Assembly: GCF_003149105.1 (NCBI RefSeq)
Contig: NZ_QGDS01000009.1
Coordinates: 62,001-126,000 of the forward strand
Origin: Faecalicatena contorta
GTDB lineage: Bacteria > Bacillota > Clostridia > Lachnospirales > Lachnospiraceae
DNA: 64,000 nt
Direction: 5' to 3'
Below are positions 1-7,775 of the stretch, one piece after another (position 1 is the stretch's first letter; every line of letters begins with the position of its first letter). The notes beneath the pieces were generated by a model that was not told the origin of the DNA, ran no database searches, and saw only the letters and a list, made by a program, of their open reading frames with translations. The position numbers and the translations under genes were made by a program.

Positions 1-710
1 AGGTGGCAGGAAGGTTTAGTATTCAGGCAGGGGCGAGATGCCTGGAAGGTACAATGGGTGGCATGGGCTTATTATTAGGCGGTGTGGCAGGAGTCAGACA
101 GGCAAATGTATTAATTGTAGGTGCAGGGGTTGTTGGAACAAGCGCGTGTAAGATGGCCGTAGGGCTGGGAGCCCGGGTAACGATTGCAGATAATAATTTA
201 GACCGCCTGGCATATTTAGATGATATTTTTGGCTCAAAGATTCAAACAATGTACAGCACGGATGCTGCATTGGAAAAAGCCTGCCATGCAGCAGACCTTG
301 TAATCGGATGTGTTTTGATTCCAGGCGCAAAAGCTCCAAAGTTAATAAAAGAGCGTTACCTTGACGGGATGAAAAAGGGGAGTGTAATTGTAGATGTCGC
401 AGTGGACCAGGGAGGATGCTGTGAGACTACGGTTCCAACATACCATGATAATCCGACCTTTGTATTAAAAGATGTGGTTCATTATTGTGTGGCCAATATA
501 CCGGGAGCAGTTGCACAGACTTCTACAATGGCACTTACAAACTCAACACTCCGCCATGGACTGGCAATTGCTGATAATGGTCTGGAAGAAGCAATTCGGA
601 AAGATAAGCTGCTTGCGCTCGGTGTGAACTGTTATGATGGAAAACTGACCTGTAAAGAGGTTGCGGAAGGATATGGAATTGAATTTGAGGATATCTTTGC
701 ACTCATCTGA
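1..710 (+). CDS. ald: Alanine dehydrogenase, C-terminal part (5' end outside window)
   Basis: Converts L-alanine to pyruvate and ammonia with NAD+, in the cytosol. The visible 236 or so residues begin inside the protein: the opening AGRFSIQAGARCLE is a conserved mid-protein block of Ald, followed by the Rossmann motif VLIVGAGVVG (near visible residue 37) and the dinucleotide-binding acidic residue in TIADNN. The C-terminal block with VANIPGAVAQTSTMALTN is typical of Ald. The reading frame is open to the left edge, so the gene is truncated by the window (full-length enzymes are about 370 residues). The protein ends naturally at TGA. No operon partner is visible; the next gene starts 109 bp downstream. 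Confidence 0.93.
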   Translation, partial: VAGRFSIQAGARCLEGTMGGMGLLLGGVAGVRQANVLIVGAGVVGTSACKMAVGLGARVTIADNNLDRLAYLDDIFGSKIQTMYSTDAALEKACHAADLVIGCVLIPGAKAPKLIKERYLDGMKKGSVIVDVAVDQGGCCETTVPTYHDNPTFVLKDVVHYCVANIPGAVAQTSTMALTNSTLRHGLAIADNGLEEAIRKDKLLALGVNCYDGKLTCKEVAEGYGIEFEDIFALI

Positions 711-745
711 TTTTAAAATTAAAACTGGCAGGCTTTATTTCATAA

Positions 746-760
746 TGTGACTAAATCACA
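746..760. promoter_or_regulatory. TGTGA-N5-TCACA palindrome
   Basis: TGTGACTAAATCACA is a perfect inverted repeat 59 bp upstream of the selenoprotein start. The arms match the classic Crp half-site, but the spacer is 5 rather than 6. It could be an operator for a Crp/Fnr-family protein; a member of that family is encoded at 62.3 kb. Function is inferred. Confidence 0.35.
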
Positions 761-818
761 GAACTTTCTATGCTTAATGGGTATGATAATGGAAAAGAAA
801 GCAGAGGAGGAGTTCATT

Positions 819-1115
819 ATGAAAGTAATATTAGATAAAAAGCTTAAAGATTACATGAATGAAAAGGGAGAGAAGGATATCGTATTATATACCGACATGT
901 GCAATACATGAGGTGGTTCCTACATGGAGATATTAGCAAGGTTTGCTAATAAAGATGAGAAACTAGAGAAAAAAGGATATGATAAGATTGCAAGTGAGTT
1001 AGGAGAAGTGTATCTGCCTCAGAATGGAATTGGATACTCTGATACTATAAAGTTTGGAATTTCAAAGTTTCTTTGGATGCCCCGAATTACAATAGAAGGG
1101 GTAAACATGGTGTGA
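819..1115 (+). CDS. Small selenoprotein candidate with CxxU motif (HesB-like / CC-Se motif type), in-frame UGA at 909-911
   Basis: Reading straight through TGA at 909-911 gives a 98-residue protein: 30 residues ending MCNT, then the UGA codon as residue 31, then GGSYMEILARF and 67 residues in total to a TGA at 1113-1115. The start ATG has a strong site, AGAGGAGGAG, 7-8 nt upstream. The pattern Cys28-Asn-Thr-Sec31-Gly-Gly is a CxxU redox motif, and the C-terminal half (VYLPQN, then DTIKF, then ITIEG) resembles the small HesB-like 'CC/Se motif' (seleno)proteins of Clostridia. That family assignment is from memory of the pattern. A SECIS-like hairpin follows (separate entry). Conventional annotation would give a 30-residue ORF plus an orphan ORF at 924. 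No selA, selB, selD or selC is in the window. The alternative is a nonsense-mutated pseudogene, but the placed hairpin and CxxU motif argue against it. Confidence 0.75.
932..950 (+). promoter_or_regulatory. SECIS-like stem-loop within the selenoprotein gene
   Basis: ATTAGCAA-GGT-TTGCTAAT is a perfect 8-bp stem with a 3-nt loop. The loop begins 28 nt after the UGA at 909-911. Known bacterial SECIS elements have a short loop with G in its first two positions, 16-37 nt after the UGA; all of this is met (loop GGU). It lies inside coding sequence, as bacterial SECIS elements do. Confidence 0.7.
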
Positions 1116-1160
1116 AATTGTGGATAGGACGCACTGAAAAATATACTGACCTAAAAGAAG

Positions 1161-1204
1161 AACGCTGTAATGCGGAATAATATTCCGGATTTGCAGCGTT
1201 TTTT
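1161..1204 (+). terminator. Rho-independent terminator after selenoprotein gene
   Basis: AACGCTG and inner CGGAAT pair with ATTCCG and CAGCGTT, followed by TTTTTT. Its sequence resembles the terminator at 4496-4540, so the two bracket the sigma factor/ABC operon. Confidence 0.85.
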
Positions 1205-1368
1205 ATGCTATAGGAAGGCGGAGAATCTTGCAGGCAAGATTCTTTTTATTTAATTTACCCGCACACTTTCATGTTGTAATTCGTTATACATATTGAACAT
1301 GATATTATATAAAGAACGATTTGTTTTTACTCATTGTTGAAGCAGCAAAGGAGGGGCTTATAGAATTC

Positions 1369-1857
1369 ATGGATATCGAAGAACAATATGATAAATTGTA
1401 CCGGTACTGCTATATGCATACACATCATAGACAGACGGCGGAGGATATTACACAGGAGGCCTTTCTTCGTTTTTTTGAAAGTCATTCTTATAAAGATAAA
1501 GGGAAGAAACTGGCATATCTTTACACCATAGCAAAAAATCTATGCATAGATTTTTACCGGAAGAAAAAGGAACAGCCAGTTCCAGAAAAGGAGTTATTTA
1601 ACAACGATGTAGAAATACATCAGAATTCCGCTGGGGATAACCAAGAGGAAATTATTGTACAGGCCCATATACTGAAGGAGGCAGTAGAAATTTTAGATGA
1701 GGAGAGTCAGGAAATAATATTTCTGAGGTATGTAAATGAATTAACAGTGGTGGATATTGGAAGAATATTGGGAATTTCCAGATTTGCTGTTCACCGTAGA
1801 ATTAAGCTGTGTTTAAGTCAGTTGAAAGACAAGCTTGGAAAGGAGGAGTTTTTTTGA
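1369..1857 (+). CDS. ECF-type RNA polymerase sigma factor
   Basis: Directs RNA polymerase to a private promoter set. The 162 residues contain sigma region 2 (ITQEAFLRFFE, about 25-40; YTIAKNLCIDFYRKKK, about 52-67) and region 4 (IIFLRYVNELTVVDIGRILGISRFAVHRRI, near the C-terminus, as an HTH). There is no region 1 or 3, as usual in the ECF group. I start at ATG 1369 because AAAGGAGGGG lies 12 nt upstream; the frame is also open from TTG 1321, but that has no ribosome site. It overlaps the next gene (TTGA), so it is the first gene of a four-gene operon with a membrane protein and an ABC transporter. The membrane protein may take the anti-sigma role, but no anti-sigma domain is recognisable. Confidence 0.85.
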   Translation: MDIEEQYDKLYRYCYMHTHHRQTAEDITQEAFLRFFESHSYKDKGKKLAYLYTIAKNLCIDFYRKKKEQPVPEKELFNNDVEIHQNSAGDNQEEIIVQAHILKEAVEILDEESQEIIFLRYVNELTVVDIGRILGISRFAVHRRIKLCLSQLKDKLGKEEFF

Positions 1858-2582
1858 AGAATAAGATGAAGAAGCAGCTAAAAATTATATATGAAGCACC
1901 TGAGCCCTTAGAAAAAGAAGGTTTTCTAAAAGCAATTGGTGAGCCGGAGATTTCTCATTGGAGATTATTAGCATATCAGATCCGATATATCCGAAAATGG
2001 AACTGGGCACTGGCGGCAGTGATTTTCTTAACAGCAATAATTGGAGTGCGCACGCTGGAGAAGGAGATTATTTTCATAGTGGCAACGAGTGTTCCATTTT
2101 TAGCTTTGTCTATGGTAGTGGAGGGAAGCAGATCCTTAAGATATGGAATGGAAGAACTAGAGATGGCATCAAGGTTTTCAATTAAGACCGTACTTGCAGC
2201 AAGGTTAGGGGCCCTGGGGATAAGCAATATGATTTTGCTGTGCGTATTAGTGCCCGTTCTTTATGACAATAAAAGTGAGGGAATCCTGTATACGGGACTT
2301 TATATTTTAATACCCTATTTTTTGACAACATTTCTGGATTTGGCGGTAATAAGAAAGGTGCATAGAAATGAAGGGACTTATCTTTGCTTTGGAAGTACCG
2401 TTTTAGTAAGTGTGGGATGTCTTTTATGTGGTGGGGGAAATGGATGGCTGTCGAATATAATGCCATCAGGATATAAAGAAGGAGCTGGAATAATTATGTT
2501 AATTGTATTGGCGGTTCTTATTGCCAAAGAGATTAAAAAGGTATTTACACAATGGGAGGAATATGTATGGAACTTGTCATAG
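1854..2582 (+). CDS. Six-helix membrane protein of unknown function, sigma-factor operon
   Basis: About 242 residues. Roughly 45 N-terminal cytoplasmic residues (charged, KQLKIIYEAPEPLEKEGFLKAIG) precede six hydrophobic segments (WNWALAAVIFLTAIIG; IIFIVATSVPFLALSMVV; then around LLCVLVPVLY, ILIPYFLTTFLDLAV, STVLVSVGCLLCG, GIIMLIVLAVLIA). I place the start at TTG 1854, overlapping the sigma stop as TTGA, with AAGGAGGAG 5 nt upstream; ATG 1866 is the alternative. The cytoplasmic tail plus tight coupling to an ECF sigma gene fits a membrane-tethered sigma regulator or an accessory permease, but this is inference. I do not recognise the family. Confidence 0.7.
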   Translation: MKNKMKKQLKIIYEAPEPLEKEGFLKAIGEPEISHWRLLAYQIRYIRKWNWALAAVIFLTAIIGVRTLEKEIIFIVATSVPFLALSMVVEGSRSLRYGMEELEMASRFSIKTVLAARLGALGISNMILLCVLVPVLYDNKSEGILYTGLYILIPYFLTTFLDLAVIRKVHRNEGTYLCFGSTVLVSVGCLLCGGGNGWLSNIMPSGYKEGAGIIMLIVLAVLIAKEIKKVFTQWEEYVWNLS

Positions 2583-3262
2583 ACCGTTTGACAAAACAAT
2601 ATAAGAATAAAATTGCAGTAGATCGTATTTCTCTGAAACTGGGAACAGGGGTATATGGTTTGCTGGGTGAAAATGGAGCAGGAAAAACAACATTGATGCG
2701 TATGCTTTGTGGTATTTTAAAGCCCACGGGTGGAACGGTTACTTTTCAGGGAACGGACGTATCGTCAGAGGAGTATCGGAAAGTATTGGGATATCTTCCA
2801 CAAGATTTTGGATATTATCCTAATTTTACGGGTATAGACTTTTTGATGTATATGGCTTCATTAAAAGGATTGACAAAGTACCGTGCAAAAAAAAGAAGTG
2901 AAGAGCTTTTGGAACTGGTAGGGTTAAAAGAAAACGGAAGGAAAAAGATAAAAACTTATTCTGGAGGAATGAAACAGCGTCTCGGCATTGCACAGGCCCT
3001 CTTAAACCATCCAATGATATTAATACTGGATGAACCAACAGCGGGGCTGGACCCAAAGGAGCGGGTGAGGTTCCGTAATCTGATTGCAGAGCTTGGAAAA
3101 GACAGTATTGTGATTTTATCCACTCATATTGTGACAGATATCGAGCATATTGCAGACAGAATATTAATGATGCAGGATGGACAGCTCATTTTTAATGGGA
3201 TGAGAGACGAAATTGGTGGGAATTTAGAAGAATTTTTTTTAGAGCAATTTGAGGAGGAGTAA
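2567..3262 (+). CDS. ABC transporter ATP-binding protein (ABC-2 / BcrA type)
   Basis: Cytosolic ATPase that powers the permease encoded next. It has Walker A GENGAGKTTLM (about residues 33-43), Q-loop GYLPQDFGYYPNFTG, signature YSGGMKQRLGIAQALL (about 130-145), Walker B MILILDEPTAGLDP and the switch histidine in LSTHIV. Length of 231 residues is typical for the BcrA-like exporter group. The chosen ATG has GGGAGGA 7 nt upstream; a start at 2552 would use that site as codons. It overlaps the preceding gene by 16 nt and its stop is 4 nt from the permease start, so the genes are translationally coupled. Confidence 0.93.
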   Translation: MELVIDRLTKQYKNKIAVDRISLKLGTGVYGLLGENGAGKTTLMRMLCGILKPTGGTVTFQGTDVSSEEYRKVLGYLPQDFGYYPNFTGIDFLMYMASLKGLTKYRAKKRSEELLELVGLKENGRKKIKTYSGGMKQRLGIAQALLNHPMILILDEPTAGLDPKERVRFRNLIAELGKDSIVILSTHIVTDIEHIADRILMMQDGQLIFNGMRDEIGGNLEEFFLEQFEEE

Positions 3263-3266
3263 AATA

Positions 3267-4412
3267 ATGGGTAATTTCTGGACGCTTGCCGGGTTTGAGT
3301 ATAAAAAGTTACTGCAGAAAAAGGTTGTTTGGGTGACTTTTATAATTATGGCAGTAATTTGTATATTAGCTGTCTGTCTGCCATATTGGATGAATTCTTA
3401 TTCAATAGATGGGAAAACGGTCAGTGGGTATGAGATGACAAAAAGGTCTATTAAACAAAGCAAAGAGCAGTCAGGAACGAAGATTGATGATTCTTATTTA
3501 AAGAAAGCAAAGGAAGAACCAGACAGCATTCCGAACTCTATCTATAGTTTTCTTTTCTTGATTATGGATTCATCAGGAAAAGAAATAGGTGATTTTAATA
3601 TGGCAGATTTATATAATACGAGAAAAGAGTTGATAGAGCAGCGGTGGGGAGAAGCTCATTTGACTAAAGGTGAGACGGAATATCTTGCAAGCCTGGAAAG
3701 GCAGGTGGAGATACCTGTTGTTTATGAGTATTCGGAGGGTTACGACCTAATGAATAGTATGATGAGCTTTGTTTGTATGATGCAGATTTTATTGGCGGCG
3801 GTCAGTATTCCGTCTATTTTGGCAGATGAACATAAGGGAAGGACAGACCAGATTATTTTATGTACACATTTTGGAAAGAAAGTTTTATATATGGTAAAAG
3901 GGTTTGTGGGAGTTACGTTTTCAGTTGTGAGTACGCTGTTGTTAAGCCTTGCAGTGGCCATACCAATATTCGCAGTGTATGGATTTGATGGATTCACCGC
4001 ATCCATACAGCAGTCTGCACCAATGTAGTCTTGGATGATGACACTGGGAGAAAAGTTTTTGATTATCATAGCAGTTAACTTGATTTCAGCAGTTTTACAT
4101 TGTGCAGCAGGCATGATGTTGGCAGAGAAAGCAAGAGGCACTGTTGCACCTATGGCAATCCTTATTGGTTTTATGATGATTTCAATGTTTTTAGATATGC
4201 CGGAGCGATATCGTATATTAGCACAAGCTTGGGATTGTGTTCCAGGTAATATTTTGACTTCTGGAGGGCCTTTTGGTGTGCGGTTGTTTAGTATATTTGG
4301 ATATTATTTCACATCATGGAAAATGGTTCCTATTATTTGGTTATTGATATCTGCGGCGGCACTATTATCAGGATATCGGTTATATAAAAACTATCAGGTA
4401 GCAGGAAGGTAA
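3267..4412 (+). pseudogene. ABC-2 type permease interrupted by in-frame TAG at 4026-4028
   Basis: Partner permease of the ATPase just upstream, with ribosome site GGAGGAG 7 nt before ATG 3267. The first part (253 residues) has one N-terminal helix, a large extracellular loop and at least two further helices, and stops at TAG after SIQQSAPM. The same frame continues without break as SWMMTLGEKFLIII for another 127 residues with four more helices, ending ALLSGYRLYKNYQVAGR. Together they make a normal permease of about 381 residues plus the stop. A single substitution creating TAG is the simplest reading. TAG ends many intact genes in this window, so amber reassignment is unlikely. A split gene making two polypeptides cannot be excluded. 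Confidence 0.75.
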
Positions 4413-4495
4413 AGGACCGCAGCTGGTAAAAAAATATAATCAGACAGCAGCTGTAGTGATAATATGCAGAAAGACATACCGGCTTAAAAAAGAAG

Positions 4496-4540
4496 AATGC
4501 CGTAATGCGGAACAAAGGTTCCGGGATTACGGTATTTTTT
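4496..4540 (+). terminator. Rho-independent terminator of the sigma/ABC operon
   Basis: AATGCCGTAATGCGGAAC pairs with GTTCCGGGATTACGGTATT around loop AAAG, followed by T6. The sequence is a clear relative of the terminator at 1161-1204. Confidence 0.85.
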
Positions 4541-4612
4541 GATTTTTTTATCTTAAGGTATGAATTGAAGTTTAAAGGCATGTATTATATACTTAAATAA
4601 TATGGGATGTAT

Positions 4613-4640
4613 TTGACAAAAATCAAAAGCAGAATATCCT
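4613..4640 (+). promoter_or_regulatory. Likely sigma-A promoter of MGMT-like gene
   Basis: TTGACA (4613-4618), 16-bp spacer, TATCCT (4635-4640). The leader to ATG 4717 would be about 70 nt. Confidence 0.4.
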
Positions 4641-4716
4641 GGTACAAAAAATGAAAGTGTACGGAGAATGATGTGCTTCAAGGAGATAAGTATAAATTAT
4701 AAGGCAGGAGAGCTAT

Positions 4717-5079
4717 ATGAATTTTTACGAAAGAGCAGCGTTAGTCTGTGAGCAGATTCCAAAAGGAAAGACAGCAACCTACGGACAGATAGCATTGCTT
4801 TGTGGAAAACCGAAGAATGCGAGGCAGGTTGGTTATGCTTTGAACCGCGGACTGGCAGGGGATGCCCCTGCTCACCGTGTGGTAAATGCAAAAGGAATCC
4901 TAAGCGGTGCGGCCTCTTTTGCAACCCCAAACCTGCAGAAACAGATGCTGGAACAGGAAGGGGTGAAGGTAACCTGGACAGAGGATGGATGGCGGGTGGA
5001 CCTGAAAAAGGATGGCTGGAAAAATACAATGGAAGACGCTCTCTGGCTCCGCAATGAGTTTGATGCACGGGATATCTGA
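4717..5079 (+). CDS. MGMT-family (alkyltransferase-like) protein without the acceptor cysteine
   Basis: 120 residues of the DNA-binding C-terminal domain of O6-methylguanine-DNA methyltransferases: IPKGKTATYGQIALL (about 15-29), NARQVGYALNR (helix-turn-helix with the arginine finger region), then APAHRVVNAKG where the active-site PCHRV motif would be. Alanine occupies the cysteine position, so this cannot be a suicide methyltransferase; it fits alkyltransferase-like proteins, which bind alkylated DNA and flag it for nucleotide excision repair. ATG has GCAGGAG 8 nt upstream. Stand-alone gene. The role is from family knowledge; the missing cysteine is seen directly. Confidence 0.85.
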   Translation: MNFYERAALVCEQIPKGKTATYGQIALLCGKPKNARQVGYALNRGLAGDAPAHRVVNAKGILSGAASFATPNLQKQMLEQEGVKVTWTEDGWRVDLKKDGWKNTMEDALWLRNEFDARDI

Positions 5080-5150
5080 TAAAAATAAATGTGAATTTGA
5101 AGGGATGAAAAACATATGGCAGCTTAAAGAAACATAAGGGTACGGAAATT

Positions 5151-5984
5151 ATGAATAAAACGAAAATAATTAACGAAAGTATTGATTACATTATACAACA
5201 CCTTGATGAAAATATTTCTGTTGAAGATGTGGCAAAGTATTTTCACTACTCAAAATACTATTTTTGCAGAGTATTTAAGGAAATTACCGGCGAAAGTATA
5301 TATGCGTTTATGAAGCGTTTGAAAATGGATCAAAGTGCTATTGATATTAAACTGGAAAGAAATAAAATGATTACTGACATTGGATTGGATTATGGGTAGA
5401 GTTCGTCTAATTATAGTTCAGCCTTTAAAGGCCATCATCATATTTCTCCGGCTGGATTTCGGAAATCTGTAGATTTAGCAAGTGTGTTTAATCCTTTCTT
5501 TCCTGAAAAATTGGAAAAATTCAAGACATTCCATGATTATGACAAGCCTATTACAATACAGTATATAAATGATTTTTTCGTTATTTACGAAAGATTTATT
5601 GGGAATTATGTTGAGCTAAAAGAAAAATGGTACAGCTTCATGGAGGCTTACAAAACAATTATGAACAAAAGCACCATTTTGATAGAGAAATTTTATAATG
5701 ACCCAAAGGTTACTGGTTTGAATCAATGTATATGTGATTTGTGTATGACCGTGGATGGAATTCAAGAAACAGATAATACAGCAACGATAAAGGGTGGGAA
5801 ATTCTCAGTTTATCGCTATAACGGAAAAATACAGGATATTTTTCGCATTCTTCAAGGAATATTTAGTGTCTGGCTGCCTGATAGTGGTTATGAAATGAAT
5901 CAAAGATATGGATTGAACATATATAGGCAAATTGAGAAAAATAATGAATGTGTGGTAATGGATTTATGCATACCAATTAAATAG
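5151..5984 (+). pseudogene. AraC-family regulator with GyrI-like domain, split by in-frame TAG at 5397-5399
   Basis: Transcription regulator whose N-terminal AraC domain carries two helix-turn-helix motifs (VEDVAKYFHYSKYYFCRVFKEITG, about residues 25-48; the second at ITDIGLDYG). The frame then hits TAG exactly in the second motif and continues without shift as SSSNYSSAFKGHHHISPAGFRKS, the expected AraC consensus, then a GyrI-like effector domain (about 160 residues; VIYERFIGNYVELKEKW). An intact gene would make about 277 residues. The stop replaces one residue in the DNA-recognition region, so the 82-residue product could not function as usual. The downstream ORF from 5484 lacks a ribosome site. 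Confidence 0.82.
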
Positions 5985-6006
5985 GGCAAGAATTCAGAAG
6001 TAATTC

Positions 6007-6077
6007 AAGAGATCTTTTTCTACAATTAGAATTGTCTAAGATAGATAATTCGATTAGAAAGAGATCTCTTTTTATTT
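6007..6077 (+). terminator. Long hairpin terminator after the AraC pseudogene
   Basis: AAGAGATCTTTTTCTA pairs with TAGAAAGAGATCTCTT (one mismatch), enclosing a second small hairpin ACAATT-AG-AATTGT, followed by a T-rich run. The outer arms also work on the minus strand. Confidence 0.65.
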
Positions 6078-6194
6078 GAAAAACAAATAACAAAACTTGT
6101 ATTAGGTTTAGAAAAAATTGCACACATTGCTTGTGAAAAAGAAAGGAGAAATTAGCATGAAAAAATTTGGAGATACTCCACCTGTTATTTCCTT

Positions 6195-6629
6195 ATGATA
6201 ATAACTTGGGAAAGGAAATATAGAACAGTGAAAAATATCATCTGGGATATTGAATATAACTCGACACCATCAGTGATTCAGTATTGTAAGAAATGTGGTA
6301 AAAGAACTGAATATATAAGTTCTGGACAATTTCGAGTAAATGCACAAAGAAAATATCTGGATATTTGGCTGATTTATAAATGTAGCAATTGTGATACTAC
6401 ATGGAATGCAGCTATTTATTCACGTATCAATCCCCAAAACATAAGCGGACAATTATTGTAATGCTTTCACAACAATGATGAAATGCTTTCAAGAGAATAT
6501 GCAATGAATACTGAATTTCTTCAACGCAATGGTAATGAAAGGATTAGTACCATTCCAAAGCGGAACTTACGGAAGCTTAGGCTAAACAAAGATGTTAGAC
6601 TCATATTTAATAAAGCAGACACGTTTTAA
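6195..6629 (+). pseudogene. DUF1062 protein remnant with in-frame TAA at 6459-6461
   Basis: The first 88 residues match DUF1062 proteins: CKKCGKRTEYISSGQFRVNA, then YLDIWLIYKCSNCDTTWN, with two CxxC zinc-ribbon pairs. After ISGQLL comes TAA, and the same frame continues CFHNNDEMLSREYAMNTEFL, the expected continuation, until a TAA at 6627. The tail is shorter than in the family, suggesting a deletion as well. A strong ribosome site (GAAAGGAGA) serves ATG 6157, which is in another frame and stops after 13 codons, so the 5' end also looks shifted. Function of the family is unknown; this copy is probably dead. Confidence 0.65.
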
Positions 6630-6701
6630 TTATAGCGAGGGAATATAGATATGCCAAAAACGCTCGTAAAAATAAAGTGAGAAAATAATTTAGTTTCTTT
6701 C

Positions 6702-6751
6702 TTGACAAGTGAACGATTGTTCACTATAATAGTGGTGAGCGACCGTTCACC
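6702..6751 (+). promoter_or_regulatory. TetR-gene promoter with two overlapping palindromic operators
   Basis: TTGACA (6702-6707), 17-bp spacer, TATAAT (6725-6730): an ideal sigma-A promoter. Palindrome GTGAACGATTGTTCAC (6709-6724) fills the spacer, and GGTGAGCGACCGTTCACC (6734-6751) covers the start point. Binding of the regulator would block RNA polymerase, so autorepression is expected. Confidence 0.85.
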
Positions 6752-6774
6752 ACTATTATTTGTTGGAGGTTATT

Positions 6775-7410
6775 ATGCCAAAAAACGAGACACGGGATAC
6801 AAAAGAAGTTATTTTAACGATTGCATTGAAATTGTTTTCTGAACGAGGCTATGAAGGGGTTGGTATCCGGGACATAGCAAAAGAAATCGGAATACGGGAG
6901 AGCGCCCTTTACAAGCATTACAGTGGAAAGCAAGACATTTTTGACTCAATTCTCAAAGACATTGAGCGTCGTTATCAAGAGGAAGTCTCCACTTTTATCC
7001 CTCCTGAAAGTGTGTCCAGTATGCTCTCGGGAGAAGGTGATATAAGAGCGGAATTATTCTGTATCAGCGTTGCGATGTTCCAATTCTATATCAAAACAGA
7101 GTATGGTTCGCAATTGCGCAGAATGTTAACGATAGAGCAGTATAGAACTTCAGAAGCAAGCAAGTTTTTTCGGGAATTGATAATAGACAATGGTTTAGAT
7201 TATATATCAGGCGTGTTTACTAACTTAATAAAAGATGGAGTTTATATTGATGCTGACCCAATGGTAATGGCCTTGCAGTTTTATTCACCTTTGTATTTGC
7301 TGTTATCCAAATACGACAATCAGCTTGAAAAATATGAAGAGGCTATATCATTTTTAGAAAGACATATTTCGCAATTCAATAAAATCTATTTAAGGAGTGA
7401 TAAACAATGA
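6775..7410 (+). CDS. TetR/AcrR-family transcriptional regulator
   Basis: Dimeric repressor of about 211 residues. The N-terminal HTH is typical (ALKLFSERGYEGVGIRDIAKEIG, then ALYKHYSGKQDIFDSIL, within residues 15-60); the rest is an alpha-helical ligand domain of unknown specificity. ATG 6775 is preceded by TTGGAGG at proper spacing. It overlaps the next gene by ATGA. Two inverted repeats sit on its own promoter. The target is likely this bicistron, a small membrane protein, but no transporter of known substrate is present. Confidence 0.92.
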   Translation: MPKNETRDTKEVILTIALKLFSERGYEGVGIRDIAKEIGIRESALYKHYSGKQDIFDSILKDIERRYQEEVSTFIPPESVSSMLSGEGDIRAELFCISVAMFQFYIKTEYGSQLRRMLTIEQYRTSEASKFFRELIIDNGLDYISGVFTNLIKDGVYIDADPMVMALQFYSPLYLLLSKYDNQLEKYEEAISFLERHISQFNKIYLRSDKQ

Positions 7411-7775
7411 AAGGAATTGGGATACTGGCAGCGGAGTGGTTTATAACCTGTCTAATTATTTATGCTGGATTATCTGGCAAACAAATATTATTTATTAATG
7501 GGCCAAGAACGGCAGTTATTACTTTGGGAATAATCGGATTTGCAATGTGCATGATAATGCCGACCATAGGTAAATTCATCAGTAATGCCCCTGCTCACCC
7601 TCTCACAATTATGGGGTACATTTTTGGTGCAATCGCATTACTTACTACAATAGCGCAAATATTTAAATGGGATATTCCTACCATTTATGACCCGAAAATT
7701 GCGCTTTTTGTAGTTGCTGGCTGCATTGTTATGAAGTCAATTATTGGCAGGTTTGCACCGCTGATAGTTAAATAA
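7407..7775 (+). CDS. Small four-helix membrane protein, TetR operon
   Basis: 122 residues with about four transmembrane helices (ILAAEWFITCLIIYAGL; AVITLGIIGFAMCMIM; LTIMGYIFGAIALLTTIAQIF; IALFVVAGCIVMKSIIG). It starts inside the TetR stop codon (ATGA), so it is co-transcribed and coupled. I do not recognise the family; such partners of TetR genes are often regulated by them. No signal peptide or enzymatic motif is seen. Confidence 0.75.
   Translation: MKGIGILAAEWFITCLIIYAGLSGKQILFINGPRTAVITLGIIGFAMCMIMPTIGKFISNAPAHPLTIMGYIFGAIALLTTIAQIFKWDIPTIYDPKIALFVVAGCIVMKSIIGRFAPLIVK

Larger units (their letters stand above)
4413..4716. other. Intergenic stretch with terminator and promoter, no gene
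   Basis: Holds the ABC-operon terminator (4496-4540) and a likely promoter for the MGMT-like gene (4613-4640). No ORF with a ribosome site was found. Confidence 0.6.

Noticed and set aside
3267..6629. Amber recoding (pyrrolysine) as the cause of in-frame TAG codons
   Set aside because: Many intact genes here end with TAG, no pyl genes are in the window, and a neighbouring gene is broken by TAA, so decay is simpler.
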